Of a stretch of 52,274 nucleotides of DNA, positions 45,005-52,274 are shown piece after piece (within the stretch, counting starts at the first letter, position 1; every line of letters starts with the position of its first letter). Both the position numbers and the translations under genes were made by a program. Under the pieces are notes generated by a model. The model worked only from the letters and a program-made list of their open reading frames with translations, had not been told where the DNA came from and did no database searches. The stretch covers positions 1 through 52,274 of the forward strand of contig JAQZAZ010000022.1 of assembly GCA_029239355.1 (NCBI GenBank), written 5' to 3'. The DNA is from Sphingobacterium sp. Its GTDB lineage: Bacteria > Bacteroidota > Bacteroidia > Sphingobacteriales > Sphingobacteriaceae.

Positions 45005-45240
45005 TTGCGGTTCGGCTCGGCGAAAAACCCAAAAGCTATAACCCTCGCTGACTCCAAGTTCCGGGAGTTATTCGGGTCATATTTGTATCTGATTCGGGAC
45101 AGATTCGCCTCTACTACCGGGTGTGAGCGTGATGACTACGCAATGAGTATCCAATAAATGCGTCAGGGACTCGGACTCAACACGGACTCATCATAGACTC
45201 AATACGGATTCACCCCGACTTTAGGGCGAAGTAGATACGG
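45005..45240. repeat. Degenerate 11-bp tandem array
   Basis: From about 45060 to 45240 the sequence can be written in 11-bp units. One block (45060-45169) has units such as TTCGGGTCATA, TTCGGGACAGA and TACGCAATGAG; after a 5-bp half-step, a second (45175-45240) has ACTCAACACGG, ACTCATCATAG and ACTCAATACGG. Copies are imperfect, but the period holds. The left part (45005-45059) is doubtful. The whole gap 44868-45394 (527 bases) otherwise contains only two terminators and no convincing gene. Confidence 0.6.
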
Positions 45241-45341
45241 CGCTGTGTCGAAGCATTGGCGGAGCTAATTCGATTGTAAACGAATCAATCCCTAAAAAAG
45301 TACTATATGAAGAAACATTGCATGATCGAAAAGCTTTACGC

Positions 45342-45374
45342 AAAAAAATCCCCTTGCAAACAGCAAAGGGGATT
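45342..45374 (-). terminator. Terminator of the DsbD-like gene
   Basis: On the minus strand, AATCCCCTT pairs perfectly with AAGGGGATT (45366-45374 with 45347-45355), followed by a run of Ts (45342-45348). It is about 20 nt after the stop. Confidence 0.9.
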
Positions 45375-45394
45375 AAATTAGAATATGACGATGG

Positions 45395-47077
45395 TTAGTT
45401 TTTCTTTTCGAATGCATCTATACCGCTCTGTAGAAATGCTTTGTATTGTTCAACATTGTAATTTGCCCCACTTTGCGGAACCAGCACCTGACCGTTTGGA
45501 TCAACAATCACATACAATGGCTGCGAATTACTATTGAATGCGGAAGCTTGAAAATCGCTGTTTTTGTTTCCGATAGTCTTTATTTTTTTATTACTGTATG
45601 TAGAAACTATCTGCTCATCGACAGGCAATTCGGTTTTATCATCCACAAATAACTCGGCCATTACAAACTCTTCTTTCAACAACTTGGCTACCGCAGGATC
45701 TGTCCATACGTTTGCCTCCATTTTACGGCAGTTAACACAATTCCAGCCTGTAAAGTCAATCAAAACAGGTTTGTTGAGTTCTTTCGCTGTTGCTAAAGCC
45801 TGATCGTAATCATAATAGGGATCGAAGCCTTTTGGTGTACCACGCTCGTGAAAAATCTCAGCGTATTTTTTGACTTTTCCATCCGTATGCGTAGCAGGGG
45901 TACTGCCAACTCCAGTGGATAAATCAAAATCCTGGGTTGCCGATGGCGGCAAAAAGGCTGAAATGGACTTTAAGGGAGCTCCCCATAAACCGGGAATCAT
46001 ATAAATCACAAAGGAAAAAACAACAATAGCGAGTATTGTTCTCGGAACAGACAGAAATTTGAGGTCGCTATCGTGGGAAAACTTAATTTTACCGATCAGA
46101 TAAAGCCCCATCAAACCAAATACGGCGATCCATAAAGAGAGGAATACTTCTCTGTCCAACCAGTTCCAATGGTAAGCCAAATCTACATTCGACAAAAATT
46201 TCAATGCCAAAGCCAGCTCCAAAAAACCAAGCACCACTTTTACACTGTTCAACCAGCCACCTGATTTTGGTAGCGATTTAAGCATTGATGGGAACATGGC
46301 GAATAAACCAAATGGAATAGCCAAGGCAATAGAGAACCCCAACATACCTATGGCTGGCCCCAATCGTTCACCTTTTGACGCTGCTTCCACCAGGAGCGTT
46401 CCGATAATCGGACCAGTACAGGAAAACGACACCAACGATAAACTAAATGCCATAAAAAATAGACCTACAAGTCCACCTTTATCCGACTTGGCATCCATTT
46501 TATTTACAAAAGAGCTCGGCAAGGTAATTTCAAATGCACCAAAGAAAGAGGCTGCAAACACCACCAACAGCAAAAAGAAAATAAAGTTAAAAATCCCATT
46601 AGTCGAAAGGGCATTGAGTGCATCAGAACCAAATGCAATGGTAATGATCATTCCCAAAGCGACGTAAATCACGATAATAAATAGACCATACAATAATGCC
46701 TTACTTATGCCACTGGCGCGACTACCGGACTGTTTGGTGAAGAAGCTTACTGTCAAAGGAAGCATCGGAAATATACAGGGCATCAATAAGGCGGCGAAGC
46801 CACCGACCAAACCTGCGATAAAAATACTCCAAAGTGATTTTTTTCCACCTTCTACGGGGCCAGCTGCTTTAGCTGTGGTAGCTACCGCTATTTTACTGGA
46901 GTCTACTTGAGCTGTAACCGTGTCAGGTGATTCTTCAAAAGATAAAGAATCCGGGCTGATTGTACCATCCGTGAATTCGATACCTTCCGTGCTAACCGTG
47001 CTGTCCTGCTGTGCAAACATAGCAAGAGGAAAAATGAGCAGGAATAAAAGGGTTAATAGTTTAAAATTAGTTTTCAT
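45395..47077 (-). CDS. DsbD-like thiol:disulfide reductase
   Basis: A 560-residue protein with a signal peptide, an acidic Thr/Ser-rich segment (about 22-70), an eight-helix DsbD/CcdA membrane domain (about 80-370) and a C-terminal thioredoxin-like domain (about 430-555). The membrane cysteines are in LLMPCIFPMLPLTV and SFSCTGPIIG; the thioredoxin active site is DFTGWNCVNCRKME. Cytosolic thioredoxin would pass electrons through these to periplasmic partners such as cytochrome-c maturation proteins. Compared with E. coli DsbD, the N-terminal immunoglobulin-like alpha domain is missing and replaced by a short linker. That shorter form is common in this phylum. Confidence 0.92.
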   Translation of the reverse strand: MKTNFKLLTLLFLLIFPLAMFAQQDSTVSTEGIEFTDGTISPDSLSFEESPDTVTAQVDSSKIAVATTAKAAGPVEGGKKSLWSIFIAGLVGGFAALLMPCIFPMLPLTVSFFTKQSGSRASGISKALLYGLFIIVIYVALGMIITIAFGSDALNALSTNGIFNFIFFLLLVVFAASFFGAFEITLPSSFVNKMDAKSDKGGLVGLFFMAFSLSLVSFSCTGPIIGTLLVEAASKGERLGPAIGMLGFSIALAIPFGLFAMFPSMLKSLPKSGGWLNSVKVVLGFLELALALKFLSNVDLAYHWNWLDREVFLSLWIAVFGLMGLYLIGKIKFSHDSDLKFLSVPRTILAIVVFSFVIYMIPGLWGAPLKSISAFLPPSATQDFDLSTGVGSTPATHTDGKVKKYAEIFHERGTPKGFDPYYDYDQALATAKELNKPVLIDFTGWNCVNCRKMEANVWTDPAVAKLLKEEFVMAELFVDDKTELPVDEQIVSTYSNKKIKTIGNKNSDFQASAFNSNSQPLYVIVDPNGQVLVPQSGANYNVEQYKAFLQSGIDAFEKKN

Positions 47078-47139
47078 CAGAATATCGTGTGTTTTTCATA
47101 ATTTATTTGCTTTAAGACCTATTCATTTGTTCTTGTGGA

Positions 47140-47172
47140 AATAAAACCCGAGGAGCAATGCACTCCCCGAGT
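47140..47172 (-). terminator. Terminator of the cysteine-synthase-family gene
   Basis: On the minus strand, ACTCGGGGAG pairs with CTCCTCGGGT (two G-T) around a 7-nt loop and is followed by TTTATTT. It is about 30 nt after the stop. Confidence 0.8.
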
Positions 47173-47203
47173 TCACTATAAACATATGAAACTAAATCTT
47201 GCT

Positions 47204-48271
47204 CTACGCTCCAAATACAGGATTTGGCAGCCTACAAATCGGTTGAAAGCCCAGAAAATCAACATCGCTGGATAAATAGCCCGGTTTAACAGGTTCTTCT
47301 TTCACCAGATCCGTACTTAAATATTTCTTATTGTCGTCACATAGTAGTGTGACGACCACTGCTTCGTCCCCTAACTCATGTTGTAACTTAATCGCTCCAA
47401 TAACATTTGCTCCCGAAGAAATTCCAACGGCAAGTCCCAATTGCCTTGACAGCTTCTGAGCCATAATGATCGAATCGCCATCATTGGCACAAACAACACT
47501 ATCCAATTCATCCAAATTCACAATTGCCGGAATAAATTCATCGGATATACCCTGAATGCGGTGAGAACCAACTTTATGTCCTGTTGTTAATGTTGGACTC
47601 TCGGCCGGCTCTAAGGGATGTACACGAATATTTGGATTCACTTTCCGCAAGCTACGCCCAACACCCATGACGGTTCCGCCTGTTCCCACTCCAGCCACAA
47701 AGGCATCAGCAATCAAGCCCTGTTCTTCCAGTTGCTTCACAATTTCATAACCAGTCGTTTTCTCATGTGCTTCAGCGTTATATTGATTTTCAAACTGTCG
47801 GGGAAGAAAAACTCCACCAGCGGCAGCAAGCTCTTCGCTCAAACGAATGCTACCCAAAAAACCGCCTTCTTCTTTACTGATCAGATGAATATCGGCCCCC
47901 ATACTTCTGATAATATCGGTACGCTCTTTACTCAACCAATTTGGCATGATGATCTTTACCTCATGTCCCAAAGCTTTACCAATTGCCGAAAAAGCAATTC
48001 CTGTATTTCCGCTTGTAGCTTCAATAACAACATCCGTTGGTTTAATTTGGCAATTCATATAGGCTTTATAGAGGATATATAAAGCCATTCTGTCTTTGAT
48101 ACTACCTGTTAAATTATAATTCTCACATTTTACGAATACCCGGCCTGGCTTATCTTTGTAGGTATACTGCAATTCCAACATTGGCGTGTTACCGACCAAT
48201 CTCCACAAATGCTTAAATCTTTTGTCCAATGCAGGCGATAAACATGCACTTAGTAATTCTTGTTCAGCCAT
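47204..48271 (-). CDS. Cysteine synthase-family PLP enzyme
   Basis: The 355-residue product is a fold-type II PLP enzyme (CysK/CysM/CBS group). The Schiff-base Lys is in [14 protein letters not shown] (about 57); [13 protein letters not shown] is the substrate loop; [13 protein letters not shown] binds the phosphate; [12 protein letters not shown] and [12 protein letters not shown] are also typical. It differs from plain CysK in its N-terminal extension ([25 protein letters not shown]) and C-terminal tail of about 30 residues ending in a Cys-containing stretch ([15 protein letters not shown]). It may be a cysteine synthase or a cystathionine beta-synthase-like enzyme. It is divergent from an Lrp/AsnC regulator that probably controls it. 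Confidence 0.9.
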   Translation of the reverse strand: MAEQELLSACLSPALDKRFKHLWRLVGNTPMLELQYTYKDKPGRVFVKCENYNLTGSIKDRMALYILYKAYMNCQIKPTDVVIEATSGNTGIAFSAIGKALGHEVKIIMPNWLSKERTDIIRSMGADIHLISKEEGGFLGSIRLSEELAAAGGVFLPRQFENQYNAEAHEKTTGYEIVKQLEEQGLIADAFVAGVGTGGTVMGVGRSLRKVNPNIRVHPLEPAESPTLTTGHKVGSHRIQGISDEFIPAIVNLDELDSVVCANDGDSIIMAQKLSRQLGLAVGISSGANVIGAIKLQHELGDEAVVVTLLCDDNKKYLSTDLVKEEPVKPGYLSSDVDFLGFQPICRLPNPVFGA

Positions 48272-48296
48272 TTTTATATAAATGATTATTCTGTTG

Positions 48297-48337
48297 CAAA
48301 ATTGGACAATAACAAGATATTATTCAATACAAAACTA
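48297..48337 (-). promoter_or_regulatory. Candidate promoter boxes of the cysteine-synthase-family gene
   Basis: On the minus strand, TAGTTTTG (48330-48337) is an exact TAnnTTTG match; CAATTTTG (48297-48304) is one base off and nearer the ATG (about 20-nt leader). Which is used cannot be told. Confidence 0.35.
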
Positions 48338-48399
48338 TTATTTCAAGAAAAATTCAATAAAAATGCATTATAGACAATAAATAATTCATTCAAACATTG

Positions 48400-48407
48400 T
48401 AATTTTG
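48400..48407 (+). promoter_or_regulatory. -7 box of the Lrp/AsnC gene
   Basis: TAATTTTG matches TAnnTTTG, 25 nt before the ATG at 48433. Confidence 0.5.
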
Positions 48408-48432
48408 AAACAACACCGAAAATATTCAGATT

Positions 48433-48891
48433 ATGGATTTGGACGATATCGATCTAAAATTATTGCGCTTATTACAGCATGATGCTTCATTAAGTAATAA
48501 GGAACTCTCCTTTGAATTGAATAAATCAATCGCAGCAGTGCACGAAAGGGTAAAAAAATTAAAAAGACTGGGTTATATCAAAAAAACTGTAGCGATCCTG
48601 GATCGACACAAAATCGGGATTGGACTGATTTCGTTTTCGCAGGTATTCCTGAAAGCACATACATTTGAGGTTTTGAACGAATTTGAAAAAGAAGTGGCTA
48701 AGTTTCCCGAAGTTATGGAATGCTATCAGATGGCCGGATCTTATGATTTCATGTTACGCATCGCTACGAAGGACATGGATGCTTATCACATCTTCTTAAG
48801 ACACCGTCTTGCGGTGCTCCCACAAGTCAATACCGTACAGACCTATTTTGTATTATCGGAAACAAAAAGTGAAACTGCTTATCCATTATAA
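48433..48891 (+). CDS. Lrp/AsnC-family transcriptional regulator
   Basis: A 152-residue protein. The N-terminal helix-turn-helix is MDLDDIDLKLLRLLQHDASL then SNKELSFELNKSIAAVHERVKKLKRLGYIKK (residues 1-52), and the C-terminal RAM/effector domain (about 65-145) contains VMECYQMAGSYDFMLRIATKDMDAYHIF and VNTVQTYFVLSE. The regulator would bind as a dimer or octamer, with an amino acid as the effector. Sharing a promoter region with a cysteine-synthase-family gene, it is the obvious candidate controller of that gene, perhaps sensing a sulfur amino acid. This link is inferred from position. Confidence 0.93.
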   Translation: MDLDDIDLKLLRLLQHDASLSNKELSFELNKSIAAVHERVKKLKRLGYIKKTVAILDRHKIGIGLISFSQVFLKAHTFEVLNEFEKEVAKFPEVMECYQMAGSYDFMLRIATKDMDAYHIFLRHRLAVLPQVNTVQTYFVLSETKSETAYPL

Positions 48892-48914
48892 TAGGTACGG
48901 ATAGGTCAAACACC

Positions 48915-48973
48915 TAAATAATATATGTGAGGTATTGATTTTAATAAAATCAATACCTCACATATATTATTTA
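48915..48973. terminator. Perfect 28-bp hairpin between convergent genes
   Basis: The left arm (48915-48942) and right arm (48946-48973) are exact reverse complements over 28 bp with a 3-nt loop (AAT). The core is TGTGAGGTATTGATTTT. It starts 23 nt after the Lrp/AsnC stop and ends 2 nt before the stop of the PNGase F-like gene, so it can end both transcripts. Confidence 0.85.
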
Positions 48974-48975
48974 AT

Positions 48976-50652
48976 TTAATCGAACAGTAAGGTTCCGGTT
49001 ACGTTCCAGCTGCTGAAACTTGTCCCTTCCGGAGCCCCTTGCGGGATCTGAACCTGCAATTTGTAATCACCAGCTTTTAAATCACCTAAATCGATGTAAA
49101 TTGGTGGAGTCACTGTTCCTGGGCACCAGTTGGAACGGCTCAAATCGGACGAAGATAATCCCGTGACAAAATTACCCGAAGCGGGATTGAATAAACGGTA
49201 AGAACCGCAATCGTTACGCCAAGGTGTATATTTAAACAACAAGTTATCATTTAAAAAAATACGGTTTTCTTTGGGTATAAACTCATCGCCATTTCCCCAA
49301 CCACCATGACCGGTTGTGATGTAACGCAGTTGCACATTTTTGGCATCCTGATCCAAATGAAACGAGAGTGTCAGCCCTCTATCCTGATCAAACATGGATC
49401 CATACTCCTGCCCTCCCATTTCCATCACATTGGTCGTCGTGAATAACGACATCGTCTTTTTTAGATTTCCTTCTGATCCTGCCTCAAAACCCGGGTGAAT
49501 TGTGAGCTCAACGTTAACTTCATGACCATTCTTGTCATAGTTGCCAATGAAAGCACCTACATACACTTCCTGTTCGCTCAACATCCCCGCGAGCTCAGAC
49601 ACATCCTGCCGGTAAATTACCGAATCCTGCCACACCTTATCCTTTAACTGAAGATAGTTAAACTGCTTGACACCAAAGGGTGTAAAGAATCGCATCAATT
49701 CAACAATGGGTTCGAAAGTCGCCGTTCTTACTACGCCTTGATAACGCTTTCCATTTCCATTTTCATACTTTGGTAAGGTTGACATGCCATTTTTCATACC
49801 ATCCAGAAAACTCTGTGCTTTATTTGCTGGAATAATAAAAACGGATCCGGTACGGTCATACGCATCACCTTTTGATTGCTCCACAAGTTGAACAAACACT
49901 TTATCGCTAAGTTTTATTTTCGGTATTTTGACCTTCTTGACAATGACTGTGCCATTGGCAAAACGTAGAATTGAATCAGATTTGACATCATCCGAAAAAC
50001 GAATGCGCTCTTTTTGAAAGACTGGAAGCTGAATAAAACGATTTTTCCAAATAAGGTCTTTATAGGAAAGTTCATCATAGCGCTTTTCGGTTCCTTTTAA
50101 CTTCAATTGATCAGGGATTGTATGGACTTTCTCCACTTTCGTAGCGAAAGTCCTTGTATTGCCGTTTCTAATTACTTCCAGCACTAAACCAAGGTCCTGC
50201 CCCAACTCAGTCGGAGCTCCTTTTACCCCTAGTTTATCCGTATACCATAGCTCAATCTTATTGGAATTGATACTGGTTTCCACTTTCTTACAGGGATACC
50301 CCAAGATGGTCTTGGTTTCCTTAGTCGGGTTGAATTTCTGTTTAGAGAGTGCCAAAGAGTCTCTTGTCAGGATAAGGGAACCATCTTTGAGTTTCGCAAG
50401 CTTAAGCAAGGTATTTCCAGACGATCGCTCCACCAGCACGCGTTCGTAAGGCGGCAACAATTGTCCCTGTATATCTTTTTCCGAACTCACATAAGTTTCA
50501 TTTGCATTGGCATAGACCAGTACCCCGTTCTGATTGGCGGGTGTATTACCATTAAAACTTTGATTATACTGGATGACATAGCTTGTTAGCTTCTGGGCAT
50601 AAGAGGACAATGACAGACATAAAATTGAAACAAAAAGGATATTTTTCTTCAT
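48976..50652 (-). CDS. Secreted PNGase F-like protein with GLPGLI-like N-terminus
   Basis: The ATG at 50652 gives 558 residues with a signal peptide ending at SSYAQ. Residues about 22-178 look like a GLPGLI-family beta domain (ILGYPCKKVET, ELWYTDKLGVKGAP, GQDLGLVLEV). Residues about 215-555 resemble the two beta-sandwich domains of peptide-N-glycosidase F: YDRTGSVFIIP, then ITTGHGGWGNGDEF, TPWRNDCGSYRLFNPASGNF and SSDLSRSNWCPGTV. PNGase F releases N-glycans from glycoproteins by cutting the glycosyl-Asn bond. Whether the known catalytic Asp/Glu residues are kept cannot be judged without alignment. Its promoter seems to overlap the ubiA terminator. Confidence 0.82.
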   Translation of the reverse strand: MKKNILFVSILCLSLSSYAQKLTSYVIQYNQSFNGNTPANQNGVLVYANANETYVSSEKDIQGQLLPPYERVLVERSSGNTLLKLAKLKDGSLILTRDSLALSKQKFNPTKETKTILGYPCKKVETSINSNKIELWYTDKLGVKGAPTELGQDLGLVLEVIRNGNTRTFATKVEKVHTIPDQLKLKGTEKRYDELSYKDLIWKNRFIQLPVFQKERIRFSDDVKSDSILRFANGTVIVKKVKIPKIKLSDKVFVQLVEQSKGDAYDRTGSVFIIPANKAQSFLDGMKNGMSTLPKYENGNGKRYQGVVRTATFEPIVELMRFFTPFGVKQFNYLQLKDKVWQDSVIYRQDVSELAGMLSEQEVYVGAFIGNYDKNGHEVNVELTIHPGFEAGSEGNLKKTMSLFTTTNVMEMGGQEYGSMFDQDRGLTLSFHLDQDAKNVQLRYITTGHGGWGNGDEFIPKENRIFLNDNLLFKYTPWRNDCGSYRLFNPASGNFVTGLSSSDLSRSNWCPGTVTPPIYIDLGDLKAGDYKLQVQIPQGAPEGTSFSSWNVTGTLLFD

Positions 50653-50674
50653 AGTACGCATATTGGATTAGACA

Positions 50675-50682
50675 CAAAAATA
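50675..50682 (-). promoter_or_regulatory. -7 box of the PNGase F-like gene
   Basis: Minus-strand TATTTTTG matches TAnnTTTG. Nineteen nt upstream is TTTA inside the palindrome at 50677-50720. Predicted start near 50668 leaves a 16-nt leader. Confidence 0.5.
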
Positions 50683-50720
50683 AGAAAGGCTTTAGGAATT
50701 CCTAAAGCCTTTCTTATTTT
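50677..50720 (-). terminator. 44-bp perfect palindrome after the UbiA-family gene
   Basis: The sequence is its own reverse complement over 44 bases, centred on GAATTC, so the RNA would fold as a 20-bp stem around the central bases. On the minus strand, it starts 13 nt after the UbiA-family stop and ends in TTTTTG. Confidence 0.8.
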
Positions 50721-50732
50721 ATGCTAAAACGT

Positions 50733-51587
50733 TTATTTTATCAACCAGATATCCAAAAGATAAAAGATGGCAAAGATGACCGAAGCGTAACCATTGGTAG
50801 TCATGAAATCGCGGTTTACCCGACTTAGATCTGTCGACGAAAACAGTGTGTGTTGATAGATCAGCAATGCACCATAAAACGCAACTCCTAAATAATAAAT
50901 CCAACCGACGGGCATTAAAAAGGCAGGTATTAATACAAATATAAAAGACAGCACATGTAAACATTCAGATACCCGCATCGCTCCTTTTGTTCCCAACCAC
51001 ACCGGAATGGAGTTCAACTTATTGGCCCGGTCAAAGGCCTCATCCTGCAATGCGTAGATTATATCAAAACCACTCACCCAGGTCAATACAGCAAAGCCAT
51101 ACAAAACAGGGACAGTTGCAAATTGTCCCGTGATCACCATATATGCCCCAATTGGTGCTAAACCCAATCCTGCCCCGAGTACCAAATGGCACAACGGTGT
51201 AATGCGCTTGGTATAAGAATAAAAAAGCACAACAAAGAGTGCAATGGGTGACAGCATAAAGCACAGGGAATTTATAAAATAAGTCGCTGTGACAAAAAGT
51301 AAGCAATTGATAACGGTAAAAATCAATGCACTTCGGGCTGAAATCTTCCCTGCCGGAATATCACGCATTGCCGTCCGCGGATTGATGGCATCAATATCCC
51401 GATCCAAATACCGATTGAAGGCCATGGCTGCATTCCGCGCCGTTACCATACACAGCAGCATCAATAGTAATAGTTTCCAGGAAAAGGCATATTCAGTGGT
51501 ATGCAGGGCTAAAAAGAAGCCTATAAGGGCAAATGGCAACGCAAATACACTGTGTGCAAATAAAACTAAAGAAAGATACTTCTTCAT
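50733..51587 (-). CDS. UbiA-family prenyltransferase
   Basis: A 284-residue membrane protein with about eight to nine helices. The two Asp-rich motifs are AFNRYLDRDIDAINPRTA (about 57-74), where the N-R-x-x-D-x-x-x-D pattern binds Mg-diphosphate, and YALQDEAFDRANKLNSIPVWLG (about 177-198). It attaches a polyprenyl chain to an aromatic ring. The form matches the 4-hydroxybenzoate prenyltransferase/MqnP branch rather than MenA, so a role in futalosine-pathway menaquinone synthesis is plausible; this is inference, as no mqn genes are near. It lies 101 bases after engB on the same strand. Confidence 0.9.
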   Translation of the reverse strand: MKKYLSLVLFAHSVFALPFALIGFFLALHTTEYAFSWKLLLLMLLCMVTARNAAMAFNRYLDRDIDAINPRTAMRDIPAGKISARSALIFTVINCLLFVTATYFINSLCFMLSPIALFVVLFYSYTKRITPLCHLVLGAGLGLAPIGAYMVITGQFATVPVLYGFAVLTWVSGFDIIYALQDEAFDRANKLNSIPVWLGTKGAMRVSECLHVLSFIFVLIPAFLMPVGWIYYLGVAFYGALLIYQHTLFSSTDLSRVNRDFMTTNGYASVIFAIFYLLDIWLIK

Positions 51588-51688
51588 GAGGTGATCTTAA
51601 TGGATTTTAAAACGTTCGACACCCTATCCTCGGCAATGATCAGGTTGACCAAGCGATGATATCAACGAATTTTATTTTTTTGAAATAC

Positions 51689-52274
51689 TTAAAACGGCAT
51701 TCTTTCTTCCGGCTCAGGCCCCACAAATCGGCGATTGACTTCATCAATGGTTTCCAAAATCGGTTCATGACCTATTTTCTTCTCAGCCGAGGTCAAAAAG
51801 ACCGGCGGTACCTCCTCAAACCATTGCAACAGCTCTTTTTTAAATTTTGCAATATTCGCATCAGATTTCACTGCTGATTGCTTGTCTGCTTTGGTAAAGA
51901 CTAACATAAAGGGCAAACCGCATTCACCCAACCAATAACAGAAATCAAGATCGATCTTCTGTGGCTCGAGACGACTGTCTACCAAAACAAATACACATTG
52001 TAAATTGTCTCTATGCGTGAGGTATCTGCGAATGAATTTTTCCCATTCATTACGACTTGTTTTGGATGCTTTCGCGAATCCATAACCAGGTAAATCGACC
52101 AGATACCAGGTATCATCTATAATAAAATGATTGATCAACTGAGTCTTACCAGGTTTTTGAGAGGTTTTGGCAAGTCCCTTCTTATTTGTCATGGCATTGA
52201 TCAAAGAAGATTTACCTACATTAGAACGGCCTATAAAGGCGTACTCAGGCAAATTTGGCGCAGGTAATTTGTCA
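51689..52274 (-). CDS. engB: Ribosome-biogenesis GTPase YihA/EngB, 5' end outside window
   Basis: At least 194 residues are visible; the frame continues through the right edge (DKLPAPNLPEYAF reads without a stop), so an apparent TTG start at 52252 is not the true start. GTPase motifs are G1 GRSNVGKSS, G2/G3 KTQLINHF and DLPGYGFA, and G4 TKADK (in LVFTKADKQ), with LTSAEKKIG as the G5 region. EngB/YihA is an essential GTPase for large-subunit assembly. The missing N-terminus should be about 12-20 residues. Confidence 0.96.
   Translation of the reverse strand, partial: DKLPAPNLPEYAFIGRSNVGKSSLINAMTNKKGLAKTSQKPGKTQLINHFIIDDTWYLVDLPGYGFAKASKTSRNEWEKFIRRYLTHRDNLQCVFVLVDSRLEPQKIDLDFCYWLGECGLPFMLVFTKADKQSAVKSDANIAKFKKELLQWFEEVPPVFLTSAEKKIGHEPILETIDEVNRRFVGPEPEERMPF

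Noticed and set aside
44969..45157. Plus-strand ORF of 62 codons
   Set aside because: It lies largely in the 11-bp periodic region, where lack of stops follows from repeat composition; no promoter box or family resemblance.
45060..45240. Possible CRISPR array
   Set aside because: Units are 11 bp, degenerate and contiguous, without spacers, and no cas genes are present.

Overview
This window looks like chromosomal DNA of a Bacteroidota member, most likely Sphingobacteriaceae (Sphingobacterium or a close relative). The reasons are the gene families (SusC-like regulatory domain + DUF5686, S46 dipeptidyl peptidase, DUF3943, DUF4091, PNGase F-like and GLPGLI-like domains), the near absence of Shine-Dalgarno sequences, and repeated -7 boxes of the Bacteroidota form TAnnTTTG. 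Genus is an inference from overall resemblance. Almost all of the window is ordinary housekeeping and lifestyle genes. I see no phage, insertion sequence, CRISPR array or rRNA operon.

Layout. 1-8.4 kb: a membrane protein cut by the left edge, a bestrophin-type channel, a TPMT-like methyltransferase, a SulP anion transporter, a DUF3943 protein, an L,D-transpeptidase lipoprotein and class I fructose-1,6-bisphosphatase with a palindrome-rich upstream region. 8.6-12.6 kb: a small unknown gene, a copper P-type ATPase with an unusually elaborate metal-binding N-terminus, a LapA-like membrane protein and tRNA-Lys(TTT). 12.7-15.8 kb: a tight four-gene cassette (secreted WG-like protein, Crp/Fnr regulator, secreted esterase, EamA permease). 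16-18 kb: a secreted sulfatase, then a gene-free stretch with a predicted small RNA on the minus strand. 18-26 kb: riboflavin synthase, an oxyR-ClC channel pair, a DPP11-like peptidase, a PatB/MalY-type lyase, a DgkA-like kinase and a lipoprotein. 26.5-32.3 kb: a small ORF, pyruvate oxidase, a DUF4091 protein and an MtfA/TraB-like pair. 32.3-39.5 kb: a glycogen operon (GH31-glgB-glgA-glgC). 39.6-45.2 kb: Dps, an extended RluA-type pseudouridine synthase, a DUF5686 surface protein and an 11-bp periodic repeat array. 45.4-52.3 kb: DsbD-like protein, a cysteine-synthase-family enzyme divergent from an Lrp/AsnC regulator, a GLPGLI/PNGase F-like protein, a UbiA prenyltransferase and EngB cut by the right edge.

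How it fits together. The GH31 glucosidase, branching enzyme, synthase and ADP-glucose pyrophosphorylase form one carbon-storage unit, and FBPase supplies gluconeogenic sugar phosphate. OxyR, Dps and CopA are stress functions but are dispersed. Several secreted hydrolases (sulfatase, PNGase F-like, DPP11-like, esterase, DUF4091) fit a glycan- and peptide-scavenging organism. The most unusual items are not protein genes: a predicted small RNA near 17.7 kb with an ideal promoter and terminator, a degenerate 11-bp tandem array near 45.1 kb, paired palindromes upstream of fbp, and several places where a terminator hairpin is merged with the next gene's promoter or 5' end.
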